Source of the DNA: Cavia porcellus
Taxonomy: Eukaryota > Chordata > Mammalia > Rodentia > Caviidae
Length of the DNA: 64,000 nt
Direction of reading: 5' to 3'
Assembly (NCBI RefSeq): GCF_034190915.1
Contig: NW_026947491.1
Span: forward strand, 22,260,101 to 22,324,100
Shown: piece after piece, positions 49,304 through 63,188 of the stretch
Layout: each line of letters starts with the position of its first letter
How positions within the stretch are numbered: the first letter of the stretch is position 1
The notes under the pieces: model-generated
Seen by the model: the letters and a program-made list of their open reading frames with translations, nothing else
Told to the model about the DNA's origin: nothing
Databases searched by the model: none
Program-made: the position numbers and the translations under genes

Positions 49304-49740
49304 AATAAGAGAAAACCAATTTGAAATGACACAAACCCAGAGGCAGTGGAGTGCGGTAGTGAAATATGAAGTTCTCTACAATGTTATACCCACTAGGCTG
49401 TCCAACACAAACCTTAAATACTTTTCATCATAATTATAAAGATATATTAATCTTGATTATTCATGCCAATTCAAAATGTTGAAACCACTTAAGATTTTGT
49501 GCAAAGCTCCATCTTATGGCCACTTTGTGGGGATTTGTATGAAATTAGGGAAACACTGGAGGTAAACACAGCTCATTTCCTCACCTCCATCATGATTCTA
49601 TGGATCTTTACATATATTTATAATGAATGTAAAATAAATAATTGCATGTATTACTTTTATTTCTTCATATGTAATAAATATTATGTTCCCTGTTAAACTA
49701 AGAAAACCATAATCTTATGGTGAAATCTTGAAAAGCAATT

Positions 49741-50850
49741 CTTAAATTCTTATAATAACTTGTATTTTAAACAAGCAACTTGTTGCAAAGAAAAAGCAAA
49801 AGGGAGGCTGTTGAGGAAGACCCTCCTTCACTGCCCTTCACAAGGGAACCCCCACTCAGAAGGTTAAACATATTTCCAAGGTGGCATAAAATTCTAGTGC
49901 GTCTGCAGCTCAGGGTAGCTCAATCAAGATGGTGACAGTGGGAAACATGAAAAGTCAAGAAATTTAGATCTGGGCTACTTTACATCACAATTCACAGGAT
50001 GAATTGTGCTCTTTTCCAAGGTCTCAGTACTGAGCAGAGACAAGCACCCACAATCAGCTGAAGTTTGATTTTTTGACTTTTCCCAATTTTTATTTCAAAA
50101 TCATGTGTGTACAGTTTTCTGAGCACTAAGCAATTCTCCAACAAAATGTGGTGTTCCCAAAATCAATGCACTACATAGAATGTTATGTAATTCAGAGCAC
50201 AATCCTACTATCCTGCTTCAAAAGTAGACTGCTGTCCAAGACACGATGTCTTTCATTACAAGTCATCATTCTTAAGTCCTGAATATGTGGCACAGAGTCA
50301 CAGCATTAATAGAAATGAATATATTGCCTCAAAGTGTTAAGAAGCTGGTCATCCCTATGGTGCAGAAAAGTATGATAGTCATAGATTTTCTCCTTTAGAA
50401 TCTAGGGAAAATTTCACTTAAAAATTATACTACACGCAGAACTAAACTCAAATTCACAGCTACTTATCTAGGTACCAAAGAAGTCTTTCAGAATAATCTC
50501 AATACATTGTCATGAAAAATGTTTTCTACATTCTTGACATTAAAAGGAATAACCAATGATGTCTTATTTGAACAAGCTCTGTGGTCCTGCTAGGTGTGCT
50601 TGCATCTGTGGCCCTATCTGCTTGTTCTCTTTTGTTATAATCCTGATGCCTTTATTTGCTGTTCTGGTGGATGCTTGATATCAAGCCCATGATGATATCA
50701 AACCCAGTCTGGGCAACTCACTGCAGCAAGGAAGGAGCACAGAAAAATGGGAAGAGCCACAGACAAATACAATTTTCCAGGAAACTTCCCTAATGAGTTT
50801 CTTCCACTCAAGCTTCACTGCCTTGAAGCATACCTTGATGCTGAAAACAT
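49741..50850. other. Gene D intron 1, paralogous to gene B intron 1
   Basis: 49.74-49.86 kb is the reverse complement of 15.53-15.65 kb. No gene seen. Confidence 0.5.
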
Positions 50851-51600
50851 CAATGGGGAAGCAGCCAGCTCACTCCCCTGGTAAGCGGCTATGGTGTAGC
50901 AGGTTGCAGCCGCCCCAGGGGAAGAACCACCAGCCGTCTCCTGAGATCCGTGCTATGTTGGAACTTAGGACACTGAGAAACCAAGCAACCAGCTTGCCTC
51001 CCTGGTAAGTGGCTGTGGTATGGCAGGCTGTGGCCCCTCCACGGGGAGAACCACCAGTGTCTCCTGAGATCCATGTTGGAACTTAGGGCGCTGGGAAAAC
51101 AAGCAACCAGCCTGCCTCTCTGCTAAGCAATAGTGAGCCTACCAGTGCATGTGCTAAGAGTCAAACATCCCACTTCCCCTGCCCGCCCCATCAGCAAATG
51201 GGAACTAGAGATCTGAACATCTCTTAGGAGGTTGACCATATGCAATATAGCAAATAAGGGGGATTTTCTTCTACCATCTCTTTGAAGGCAAATATTTTTA
51301 CTACTGTTTTGCTTTATTCTGATTAATGGTATTGCTCTATTCAATGTTTTGATAAGTTCTATAATGTTCTGTATTTCATTTTATTTTGCTCTATGTGATT
51401 GAAAGAACAACTATTGTGCAGATAACAAGATATACTGTGATACCTATTACTGCTATCCCAGTAACCTGCTGTGAAGTTCTGTACCAATTTCATTACACTG
51501 TCTCAACTGGCTTTGTTCTGTCTTGTTCTGTTGTATTTTACTACTTTCAAAATACTAATAATAATAAAAAGAAAATATCAATGGGTGAATTCACCAAAAA
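50850..51600 (+). mobile_element. L1 3'UTR fragment with ~124-bp tandem repeat
   Basis: GC-rich units repeat with a period of about 124 bp (gcagg at 50899 and 51023), followed by T-rich sequence with ttctgtcttgttctgttgta and an (AAT)n/A-rich tail near 51570. Unit sequence matches 14.27-14.49 kb (gaaaccaagcaacc). Confidence 0.65.
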
Positions 51601-53100
51601 CTATAAATCTCACATGATCAAATCAAGTTTTAACAGAAAAGAGATTTGAGAGATATTTTACACATAGGCTACAACACCAGGTCTACTTTAAAAGAAAAGA
51701 GGAGACACAAGCCAGCCCAGTGTCATTCAAAAACAAACATCACATAAGAATCAGAGGATCCACCAAAAATGTCCAGTTGACAGTGCCTAATATGATGAAT
51801 TGTGGGGGAGCAGGCCATTAGCTGCCCATGACAGTCATCTCATTTGCATAGCACAGGATGCTGAGGGCCTGGTAGTTTCTCAGGCTCTCCCTGAAAGCCT
51901 GAGTAGAACAAAGACACAAAAACAACAGTTGACACACAGGACCAAGACCTCTCAGGTGATGCAGCGGTCTAGGTTCTGCCACGGCTGCTTTTGTCCATAT
52001 GTAACTGACCTCCCACCTCCAGCACAGCCTCACTCTTTTCTTGGATCACTGAAAGCTGCACATCACTATATTCAGGATTAGGGGTCTCTCAAAGCCCTGT
52101 CCATGCAACTTGCCACCAGGAAATGTCACAGAGAGCTTATGCTTTGGGTTCCTGACACAGAAAGATTCCTCTCCATGGACAGTGAGGCTGCTGGGCAGTT
52201 CACAAGAATCCAACCAAGCATTTCTCCCTGTGGTTTAACAGGCAGCCTCTTCAGGAAGTTGTCCTTAGCAAAAACATTTTCCCCTCCCTTGGTAATACAT
52301 TAACAACTCCTCCATCTTCCTCAGCATTCTAAACTCTATAGAAAGCTTCTTTTAAATACCATAAAAGTAAAGAATAATTTGTTTTATTACCACATAAATA
52401 AGGCACCTGGCTGGGGAAGGGCTCGAGACAGAGAAATTAGACATTTTTCTAAGAATTGAAATGAGGGTAGAATTACCTAGAATGTTGGACCAAGAGTAAA
52501 CTTTCTGCCCATCTAGTAATGCAGCCACTTCACTACTAAAAGGAGATGCAGCCACATGCTACTAAGCTCCTGAGTTTCCAGGAATTTAAAATACAAAACA
52601 ACCCAGTTTTTTTTCCTCTAAAAGCCTAGTCTCTTTTAAACTGTGCATGCTAAGAAAATTGTTTAGAGATCCTGAATTCAGTGCGTTAGTTTTAAAGCCA
52701 GACATCTTTGACAGGTGATCACGAAGTAACTGAGCAGTTACTGTGCTCTGCTTACCCACGACTAGCTCTGAATTGACTGAAGGACTGTCATATGGCCACT
52801 TGTTTGGGATTCTTATTGGAAATCTTGGAGTTATTATTTCCAATAAAATCTAACAGCCTCCACTCGGTTCACAGCCCCCGTTCTCATTGTTGTGAGATCG
52901 CGAGGACTGTTCATGTAGGAATACCATTGTGAGTAGTGGTCTCACATAAACAATTAAAATGACAATTGTTTTGCAGAGTATACAACCAAGGGTTTCACAA
53001 AGCCCCGCATTCATCTGATTCTGGAACGAAGCAGAGAGCATTCATTGTCATTGCTCACTCTTGCCCCTTCCTTCCAGAACTTACGCGATTCCCCCACCCC
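51601..53100. other. Gene D intron 1, 5' part
   Basis: No gene or clear repeat recognised; ordinary-complexity sequence up to the first exon of D. Confidence 0.4.
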
Positions 53101-53127
53101 GTCCCTGCACCCATCACACAACGTCAC

Positions 53128-53265
53128 CATTGTGTGCGTGATAGTCTCCCAGGATCCTTCTAATGCAGGTGCAGCCAGCAGAAGTCACAGGAAACAGGAG
53201 GACATCAGGTGCGGGCTCTCAGCAGTGAGCCCCAGCGGTACTGTTTGGCGCCATGACACAGGAAG
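53128..53265 (-). other. First exon of gene D: 5'UTR, upstream ORF and start codon
   Basis: Minus-strand paralog of 5866-6003. Start codon at 53130-53128 directly followed by donor gtgacg. Spliced to 45907 it begins [10 protein letters not shown] 12-codon upstream ORF (53254-53219) begins in the same tgtcATGGCG context as in gene B. The transcription start is not determinable. Confidence 0.7.
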
Positions 53266-53340
53266 TGACTTCCTCCCTCACCGCACCTGATTGGTTGGTT
53301 CAGACAGCCCACCTTCATCACCGATTGGCTCCTGCTCCAT
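53245..53340 (-). promoter_or_regulatory. Promoter of gene D
   Basis: Two inverted CCAAT boxes on the plus strand (attgg at 53290-53294 and 53324-53328) and an ETS-like caggaagtgac at about 53259-53270, in the same order and spacing style as the gene B promoter. No TATA box. Confidence 0.7.
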
Positions 53341-53629
53341 TGAGGGTCCAGGGACTGTGAGTACAAGAAAAGCAAATTTTTCCCAAAATCAGTGGAGCTC
53401 AAATGATAAATTCAAACCCAGAAACTCATGGGCTCGTCTGTCTCCCGTGATGGCACTCTCATGTTTGCACTTAAGGTTTTCATCCTAGTTTTCCAAAACT
53501 TCCGTGGTTTTATTAATGCACTCAATGGACACTTCCTGAAAGTGGGTTGGTTTACAAACGTCCCCAAAAGGTTCCAGGGTCAATGCCCTGCGGAAGAATC
53601 AAATCCCTTCATGTCAGAAAATATGATGG

Positions 53630-53710
53630 CCCTTGATGTAGCTCAGCGGAACAGTGTCTACCTGATAAGTGCAAGGGCCTTCGTTTGATTCTCAATACAA
53701 AAACAAATGA
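53630..53710 (+). repeat. tRNA-derived ID-like SINE, very old
   Basis: Forward, diverged copy (gtagctcagcgga ... tttgattctcaatac) with an A-rich end. Confidence 0.6.
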
Positions 53711-53949
53711 ACAAAAACTACGAGTTTAGATAACTCTAATACAAAATGGAATAAAGACAAGACCTGCTATTGGAAATGAGGCAGTTGGTTTCATTGCCAA
53801 GAGTTTCACACACTCTCTCAAGCTACTCATTTTCACTTATGAAAATGAATATATGGCCCTTAAGAATACAATTTCATGAAAATAATGGAGTAGCATAACG
53901 GTAGTATTCTGCAAAAGAGTGAAGGTAAAAGAGAAGCAGGCATTCCATC

Positions 53950-55085
<1,136 letters not shown>

Positions 55086-55379
55086 TGTAAGGTTTTAAGC
55101 CCTCTCGAAACTCTCCCTCAGCTCAGATCACCTGGCAACATCCTCAGACCACGGTCCCCACAGCTTCTGCAGCTTCTGCTGAGCCAGATCTCGCTGGGAT
55201 TTCAGATTGGCAAAGCTCCCTGTCCCCAATCTCCGTGTCTCCCTCTTTATTATTTTCCCTAACTTTGCCTGCAAGATTCTCTAAATCCAGAAAGCTCCCA
55301 GTTTCCCCCATGCTCGTTGCTTCGGATCGCTAAGCTCGCTCCCTTTCTGGGCTTTTCTCTCTCGTTCCTTTGACGTTTT

Positions 55380-56045
55380 TCCCACCCCACTGGGCAGCCC
55401 CGGTTCCCCCTCTCCGCGGAACCCGGTGCTTTCGGCAGTCCGCTGCTGCTCAGGTCCGCGCTCTCCTCTCCGCTCATCGCTTCTCCTTCCTGGCTCCCCA
55501 GGTGACTGGCGATCGCGGGGTGACGGCCCTGGGCCTCCTACTCCCCCATCGGGGCTCGGCTTTCCCTTAGGCGCTCGATGCAGGCGCTGCTGCTGCTCAT
55601 CTCACACAGCAGGTGCGGGTGCGACAGTGGCCGCCTCTGCTCCCTGCCGGGAATTCTGCTTCGGCCCACACCTCGCTCTGTACTCAGCAAACGAACAAGC
55701 AAAATCCGGCCCTCTCCCGGTCGGTGCTTGCTGCCTGCTGCGCAGTCTCAAACTCCATCTCTCTCTCCTAGTCTGAAACGCAAATGCCTCTGGGAGACCA
55801 GAACACAATACTTCATTTTCCATAACAAATGTTTACCGAGAGTCTGTGCAACCTGCCTCTTATCCGGCCCACAACAGGACTTGCACACACAGGTCTAGCG
55901 CCCAGCGGAGCCTGCCTCAACTCCCCAGGCCGAGCCCTCGGCCTCCTGCCGCCACCAGCTCCCCGCTTGGGCCCAGCCGCCCGCCCGCCCCGAGCGCCTA
56001 CCGCAGGCCCCTTCGGTGAGAACGTCAGGACTCCAGCTCTCTGCT
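55380..56045. promoter_or_regulatory. CpG-rich block (CpG island candidate)
   Basis: GC-rich with many CpG dinucleotides (tccgcggaacccgg, gcgatcgcggggtgacgg, cgcccgcccgccccgagcg), unlike the AT-rich surroundings. It begins about 300 bp after the primer-binding-like site. It could be ERV leader sequence or an independent promoter. Overlapping open frames in several frames are composition effects. Confidence 0.55.
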
Positions 56046-57450
56046 GTGCTCTTTTCTTGGCGTTTGTAGCCTGCAAAACATTTCATTCTCTGTTCAACAA
56101 AACGTTGTAAGCTGTCTCCTTTTTACGAAAACCAAAAATTTCCTACTGTACTCACCATTCAAGTTCACATATTTGGCTTGCAGAGGGGAGAATGAAGTAG
56201 AAAGAGAAAATTGTTTGAAGCAGAGACTCCTGCCACACAGACCTCAGGAATCTGGGTCTCAGGTGCACTTTTTTCTTGCAAGATTCTGCCACCCACTAGG
56301 ACCTGCTTCTGGCTTACTAGTTCTTGAAACTTTCAGAACTAAAAACCTCTCCAAGATTGTCTGTTCTGTCTTTTTTAAACACTGAACTGCAGTATTACAT
56401 GTGATTTTCATTAAGCAAGTGAATTTAATTACTGGTCCTTTTTCCTTCTCTGTGGATCTTCTCTACAGATACTTGTAGCTCTATTTTTTTTTTCAGGATT
56501 TCCTTTATTTCTGAAGAACTTTCCTGCACTGATTGTTGATACCCCCTCCTCTATAGAAAGTTCCTCAGCTCTCATCCTCTCTTGCTCAGTCAGAAGTTGC
56601 TAGAGTTCCTCTGCAGACGGTTCCTCCAAGTCTTCCTCCACCGTCCCTCAGCATTACCTAGGTTTACATGCAAGCCTGTGCACTCTGCAGACCGACAGGA
56701 CCGTCACCCATGGGCTTGATGGAAAGTTCCAGCTCCTCTACACAGAACTCAAAGTTTCTGTCCTGTATAATTTGAAGACGAAATCAAACACAAGGCATGC
56801 ACATTATAAGAAATAATAAAAGTAAAGCAGAAGTGAATGCAATTGAGACAAAGAAAACAATACAAAGAATGAGTCAGAGTTGGTCCTTTACAAGATGAAA
56901 TAAAATTGAAAAACACCTAGCTATCTCATCAAAAAGAAGAAAAGATTCAAATTCAAGCATGTAGGCATCTTAAATAATATTTCTCCACTAATTTACTCAG
57001 CCACAAGGAAGAGTAAAATTAAAAAGGGAACTGTGTAAATTTATCTCAAAAATTTATAAAGTAGAACACAATCAATCATAAATTAGTAAATTTCCTCTTT
57101 TTAGTAAACGGTTACTTTTCCTTTGTACTATTATTCACCTTTTTATGTAAAAACAATAATAGGTACCAAAGGCAATGGCCTTGTCAGTAACAGGGAACAG
57201 ATAAAAGACATTTTCCTCATGTCATGCAATAAACATAATTTTCCCCCAAATAATTCCACTATTCACGAAAATTCCTTTGTCAGTGTTGCTTCTGACAAAC
57301 CACACCATCATTTGTACTTTTGGAGAGATTTATTACTTGAAATAGTTAACTGAGGGTGAGAATTTGAGTAAGAAATGCCCACATAAATTGAAAGGACATA
57401 TCCTGAGTAGAAGACCCACAATAAGGAGGACCGTTATCAGAAAGGGATAA
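56046..57450. other. Intergenic, with an L1 ORF2 scrap
   Basis: 56.78-56.97 kb has sense L1 ORF2 wording (gaatgcaattgagacaaaga, gttggtcctttacaagatga). The rest shows nothing I can assign. Confidence 0.45.
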
Positions 57451-57453
57451 AGG

Positions 57454-57525
57454 AGGGCCAGGGATTTAGCTCAGCGGAGTAAGTGCCACTGGCAAGCACT
57501 AGGTCATGAGTTCAATCCCCAGTAC

Positions 57526-57556
<31 letters not shown>
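57454..57556 (+). repeat. tRNA-derived ID-like SINE, older cohort
   Basis: Forward copy (gggccagggatttagctcag, aagtgccactggcaagcact) with a long A tail. Confidence 0.85.
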
Positions 57557-57560
<4 letters not shown>

Positions 57561-57569
57561 GAAATAAAA

Positions 57570-58020
57570 GAGAAACCAAAATGAAAAGGAAAACTTGCTT
57601 CTTTTTCTTCAGCAGAACTGCAGTTTTCACCTTCACCTTGGAGGTTGTCTCCTGGCTTCCCGTGTAGTTTCTGAATCCTCCAGCACAGAGCATTCTGCCT
57701 CCTGATATGAACTTGGAAGGACTACAGTGTGTGCCCTGGGCATTTCACAGGGAGACTCAGATCTCGAGCAAATGGACACACCTTTTGCACTCTTCCACAT
57801 CTGACTGTGTGAGTGGCCACTGTATGGCAGTCTTTTTTTTTTTTTTTTTTTTTTTTTGTCTTTTTCCTTTTTATCGGTACCAGGGATCGAACTCACGACT
57901 GCCTGCTTGCAAGGCAGGCGCTTATGCCGCTGAGCTAAATCCCCAGCCCCCTGTATGGCAGTCTTTTAAATCTATGTGTGTATCTTCCATTAAATCTGGC
58001 TCTCATAAATTTGGCTGACT
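57570..58020 (+). mobile_element. ERV-L-like 5' LTR block, cassette E
   Basis: Diverged copy of the LTR block, sense direction (caccttggaggttgtctcct, cctccagcacagagcat; compare the reverse of 2.3-2.5 kb). It lies about 3.5 kb before the 3' copy at 61.53 kb with pol between, so the pair frames one provirus. A young SINE is inserted. Confidence 0.5.
57833..57949 (-). repeat. tRNA-derived ID-like SINE, young cohort
   Basis: Reversed copy; tgtatggcagtctt duplicated on both sides. Confidence 0.92.
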
Positions 58021-60295
58021 GACCCAAATTTTAGTACTGGGAATCACTCTCAAGGACAATTACAAAGATGAAATTCTTTAATGGCAGAAAAAATTTCTGA
58101 AGTTGGCTCTCCCAATTGATGAGACTTTAAAGATGCCATGGTCTCTCTGTCAAGTACTTTGGAGAATACGAATAGTCCTTGCTGGGAACTGTTTAAAATA
58201 ACACACAATGTGGATCTAATCGATTGTCCTGATTTGCCACTTATGAAATGGAAAGAATTTATTGACTATATGAAATTTTTTAGTAGTATCGGCAGAGAGG
58301 AAAGCATAATGATGATTGTTGGTTGCTCATAGCATCTTTGGCAAACTAATGAAAGGAAACATTTAGCTCAACCAATTTGGAAGCAATCCAATGCTTCTAA
58401 GTGTAAGGATAAATAAATAAAGGAATTTATTTTTTTTTTATCGGTACCCGGGATCGAACTCACGACCGCCTGCTTGCAAGGCAGGTTCTTATGCCACTGA
58501 GCTAAATCTCCAGCCCCTAATAAAGGAAAATTAAGAACTCTAAGATTCAAATTCCTAGCTGAAAACAAACACAAAAACTTAAAATTTTCAAAGTGTGTCC
58601 TGAAAAGTAATCTCCTCTCCTTTAGCCACTTGGACAAGATTGCAAAATCTCAAACACTGGCCAGCATAGTCTGAATAGCCAAAAAGCTGAGTTAATGCTC
58701 AGCCTCAACAAGAATCGGAAGTAAAAGTGAAAGTTCTGATCCGAACACAGTGGGACCCCATATACTGGAATAGGAACATTTAGGGGAGCCCTGATGCGAC
58801 TGAGGGCATTGAGCATCTAAATTCTCATGAGACTGATTTTCCAGAGGAAGAGATTTCCATATTCTAAATTTGGAGTCATGAACATCCCCATGCCTGTGGA
58901 GTTAGCTTCTGCCAGTATACCAGATAAAACTGATTCTTTGTTAAACAAGCATGATAATCCAGATACCATTTGGGTGTCACATTCACCATGCACAATTGCC
59001 CCAATGCCCACAGCCAGATTTGAATTGAAGGACACTTTTTAAAGTGTGACATACATAGTATGACCAATGAGGAGATCCCATAGTCTCCCAAAGAACTTCT
59101 TGAATTTTCTGATAATTAAAAGCTTTATGAGCATCATGGGAAATGATTTTATGTGTGGGATAATGGAGTGAAAATGATACACTTGGATCAAGCTGAACTT
59201 GTTGATATGGGCCTATTAAGCAGTGATTCTGAATTTGATGTTGCAGTTCATGTAGTAAAGAAAGATTTAATTTATATTTCACTGTTTGGCAGAAGTATAC
59301 ATTGAAGTGGGGCCCACTGTGAATGACAGAGGGGCCTTACATTTTGCACTTTAATATTAATGAGGGTATCTAGAGGTCTAGGGCATTGAAAATGCTAAAA
59401 GGGATCTTTCATGTCTATGCTAATCTGACACACCAGAATGCTTCAGAGAAATGTTCCTGACACTAAAACCCTGAGAACTGGATTCATAAGAGGAGCACTA
59501 CTTCCCTGAAGAGCCATGCCACAGCTTTGCTCTCTGTGCCGGACCTTAGGGTGTAAACCGAAGATAGGCAACAGGGAAAACTGAGGGCAAGGAGTTTGGT
59601 TGATCCTAAAGTGGGAACAGTGAAATGACAACACAAAATTGCCAAAAGCAAAGTGCAGGCACTTATGAAAATGTAGAGCAGAAAAAGAACTGTGATCAGA
59701 ATCACCTGGCACCTGTCGACCTATGGTATTGCTGAATATCCATCATGTTCCCAAAAGTAAAGTAGATGGGAAGCCCACAAAAATTTTAGATGTATTAGAT
59801 TAAATGTTAGGGTAAGTGAACAGAAACTTACCTCAGATCAAAGCAAGCAGGAATCATTCCCCCTAAACCAATTCCCAGGTACGAGGCATTTGCAGGCCCA
59901 GAAACCCATGAATGAAGGGGTAAGCAGGTCCCCTTGAAAAAGGACCAGTGTACCACAAAAAAATTGATTTGGTCACTCTTTCTCCCATAATTCCTCAACA
60001 GAAGCTAAGTCTTTTAATAAAATACATGTAAATTGAGGACTGTGGCAGCTGGGGAACATGGATAGATACTCTTTCTGAACCACCACTGTTTCCCCAAGAT
60101 TCACAATATCATTTTGTTCCTCCAGTAAAAGTAGGGGACCATGGAGTTCAGGTAGTCAATGGAATTTCAGCAAATGTCCAATTCACTGTATGTCCCATAT
60201 CCCCTCAAATTCATCATGTAATTTCTCCTGTTCAGAATACACAATTGAGATAGATTCTTAGTGTTTGGTAGAACACGCATGATGGATCTTTAAAC
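58021..60295 (+). mobile_element. ERV internal region, not assigned to a gene
   Basis: Sits between the 5' LTR block and pol. From 59.13 kb on it is colinear with 25.83-27.09 kb. Short open frames exist on both strands (for example 58983-59282 minus), but none is recognised. A SINE lies at 58429-58518. Confidence 0.45.
58429..58518 (-). repeat. tRNA-derived ID-like SINE, young cohort
   Basis: Reversed copy (atcggtacccgggatcgaac) with a short T tract; aataaaggaa-like repeats flank it. Confidence 0.88.
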
Positions 60296-61510
60296 TATAT
60301 TGTAGTGTGAGAAAAATGGCGATATACAATTGTATACTGATTCTTCAGGTATACCCACTGGGTAGTTGAGTATTCAGAAACATAAAGGAGCATAAGTGGA
60401 AATTTGTTGGTAAAGCTCTTGGAGGACGAAGGATGTGGATAAATCTCCCATATAATTGCTCACCAAAATGTGAGCTCAGTAGAAGAGGATTTTAACAATC
60501 AAGTGGATAAGCCAATCCATTCTGTAGACAGGAATCCACTTCTCTCTCTTCAGTCAGCCCATTAAATGTCCCATGGGCTCATGAACAGAGTGGGTGTGTC
60601 AGCAGAAAGGAGACCATGCATGCTCAGTGACACTCCCATTCAATGAGCTATTGTGGCTAGTCAGTGGTGTAGGCCCCATAAGCCAGCAGCACAACCAACA
60701 CTGTTTCCCCAATATAGCATCATCCCTGGGGGTGATCAGTCCTAGTGGCCTGATGGCCATCTGATTATATTGGACTGCTTCCACATGGATGGGTTGCTTG
60801 GAGCTTACTGAAATACTTTTTATGAACATGCATTTACCTTTTTTATGTCATGTTTCTGGCAGAACTCTCATCCATGGATTCAAGTAATGCCTGCTCCACA
60901 TAATAGAATTCTACACTGCACTGGCTTTGACTAAAATAAACACATTTGATGCCCACAGAAGTCTCATGCTCATGGAACTCAGGAGTCTTACCATGGTTTT
61001 CACCATCTAGAAGCAGCTGGATTGATACGAATTTGGAACAAACTTTTGGAAGTCACACTTGCTGCAATATTTAGGCAGAAATAGCTTTCAGAGTTGGGGT
61101 TCTTAAAAAATGCTGTTTGTGCTAAGTCAGCATATGTACTACACGGTACTGTGTTTCTAATAGACAGGAGCCATAGTTCCACGAATCAGGGAGTGGAAGT
61201 GTTAACCATAGTGGTCTATTGGCAAATATTTGCACTCTGTCTTCATGGCTTTATGTTCTGCTGGCTTAGAAAAAGTTTTCGTTCCAGAGTGGGTAAGGTT
61301 TGTCCACCAAGCACAGTGATAGCTCCAAACAGGAAGGGAAGATTTTCTTCCGGTCATTTTGGTCTCATGACTGTGACAAAAGAAACTAAAAAGGGAATTA
61401 CAATGTTTAGAGAGCTGACTGACCCAGACTGGAAAAACTAGACTACACCACAATGGAGAAAAGAAAAAATGTACTTACAGTACAGGAGAATCTTAGGGTG
61501 TCTTCCAGTT
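60296..61510 (+). pseudogene. Degraded ERV-L-like pol fragment (RNase H, integrase, dUTPase-like)
   Basis: RNase H motif region near 60.31 kb, integrase zinc-domain region near 60.57-60.60 kb (caatgggctcatgaacagag-type sequence), integrase core near 60.76 kb, and the dUTPase-like end at 61.2-61.44 kb (FRELTDPDWKN). RT is absent. Stops throughout. Confidence 0.6.
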
Positions 61511-61529
61511 TAAAATGAGACTTAATATT

Positions 61530-62180
61530 GGTTATGAAATGTTAGGAGTAAGCATCATGCAAAACCTGCTCTTCCATTCTGGCAGAGGGATACAGGTCAG
61601 TTATAACATGCCAGGTATATTTATGAACTTGTCTTTGCATCAGGAAACAATTGTTTTAAAACCTGTATGTAGTTGGGAAGTTGTCAAAGGTAGATGGTAA
61701 CAGTTAACTGATTGTCAAGCTGAGTGCTACATGCCCAACTAAATTTGTCCTATAAATTATGGATGGGGAAGACCTACCCAAGAAAGGATTTTTGCCAGAA
61801 TGTGATTTTAAAAAAAAAAGAGACAAAGGGCCAGGGATATAGCTGAGTGGTTCAGTGCCTACCTGGTAGGCGCAAGGTCATGAGTTCAATTCTTGATACA
61901 AAAAAAAAAAAAAAAGGAAGCCTTGCGTGTATTTCTATGGCAGAACCCCACTGTGCACTGTCACACTGGGAGGAATCTCTAGCTTCCAGCGCTGAATCTT
62001 TAGCCTCCAGCTCAGACCATTCAGTCTTCTGGCACAGACCCTTTGGTCAGCTGAAACAGACTTGCACTGGACACTACAGTGGGCTCCACAATGTAAACTG
62101 GGTATTTTTTGGATATCCAGTGCACAGAGATTTGCACCCTTCCAAATTTGTGTGTGTAGGCAGTGACTGTAAGGCAATCT
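61530..62180 (+). mobile_element. ERV-L-like 3' LTR block, cassette E
   Basis: Directly follows pol and is colinear with the block at 30.09-30.72 kb. It ends near a T tract and gtaaggcaatctt at about 62.17 kb. A SINE is inserted at 61828-61915. Confidence 0.6.
61828..61915 (+). repeat. tRNA-derived ID-like SINE, older cohort
   Basis: Forward copy (gggccagggatatagctgag, cctacctggtaggcgcaagg) with an A tail. Confidence 0.82.
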
Positions 62181-62199
62181 TTTTTTTTTTTTTAAGGCA

Positions 62200-63188
62200 A
62201 TCTTGTAAGTGCTTATACATTTATGTATCTCATGTTAAAATAGTTTCGCTAGTAAGCATTGACCAAAGCAGTATTACAGTTCATTATATCCTTTATTAGT
62301 CAAGGCACGGTCTATCTGATGTGTCACAAACAGAATCTCGCAGCAGGATGGTTTCTATTGTTATAAATTGTGGTAAAATTTAGCACCATATTAAGTCTTA
62401 ATATAACCATGAAAAGTAAAATGTTGATGTTAAGAAAACAAAATTTTATGTAAATCATAGTACTGATTTCAACATGAAAGTAAAAACAGCAAATTTATAT
62501 ACTTCATATAAATATGTTTGGATATATGCATGTGTCTAGATAGGACATAAAAACCAAGATTTGCTAATCAACAAGTTAAGTGTAAACAAATGAACTTTTA
62601 AAAAATACATGTTTACATGTCTCTAAATATGCATGTTTACATACATATAACATCAAAGTCAAGGTTATTATTTGTATACAGAATAGGAGATGTATATACC
62701 AAGAAAATTTCAGAGCTAGTGGGACATCCCAGTTAAAAACTATTAATAATTAATAAAACTTATTTTTCAGCACTCTATAACTCCCCATAGTAAAAAAAAT
62801 AAATAAATAAAACTACATAAATAGTAACACTACTTGTAAGTAAGAAGTACATTTAAATTCAATTTGCTATTTTAGCAGATACTATGTATTAGGTTTAAAG
62901 ACAATGGCTTACAAAAATGTCAGCATTTTCTAGTAAACACTACAGATAATTCAGTTATTTATAAGTTATTTACTAAAAACCAAGGAATGCATTCTAGATC
63001 ACGTCTGCACATTAATTTATGGATAACCCATGAATATTGACATCAAATTTTTCATTTACACATGTGTGTAAGTATCATTCATTGAATGATTCTTCCACAT
63101 TGTTTATACACATAGGGTTCATTCCCAGTGTCAGATCTCTGTACACAAAACAAATACTTACAGGCAAATCTTTTTTCACATGGCCCAC
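62200..63188 (-). other. Gene E 3' region
   Basis: AT-rich, colinear with 40.33-41.3 kb and, reversed, 1.04-2.2 kb. Finger remnants beyond the stop lie at 63.07-63.19 kb. At 62.67 kb it shows the empty site of the solo LTR found at 31.29-31.70 kb. Confidence 0.55.

Larger units (their letters stand above)
45908..49740 (-). other. Gene D intron 1, 3' part
   Basis: Contains old antisense L1 3' sequence at about 46.35-46.76 kb, B1-like and older SINEs at 47.22-47.55 kb, a young SINE at 48018-48140 and an older SINE at 49179-49303. Otherwise AT-rich without gene signal. Confidence 0.5.

Noticed and set aside
55259..56110. Several overlapping open frames in the CpG-rich block
   Set aside because: GC-rich DNA has few stop codons; no frame shows a family motif.
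56140..56180. Possible first exon on the minus strand (ATG directly followed by gtgagt)
   Set aside because: The ATG-donor pattern resembles KZFP first exons, but the surroundings share nothing with the B and D first exons, and no CCAAT pair is nearby.
58983..59282. 99-codon minus-strand open frame as a possible retroviral envelope piece
   Set aside because: No diagnostic envelope motif is visible, the strand is opposite to pol, and the copy at 25.9 kb is not open.
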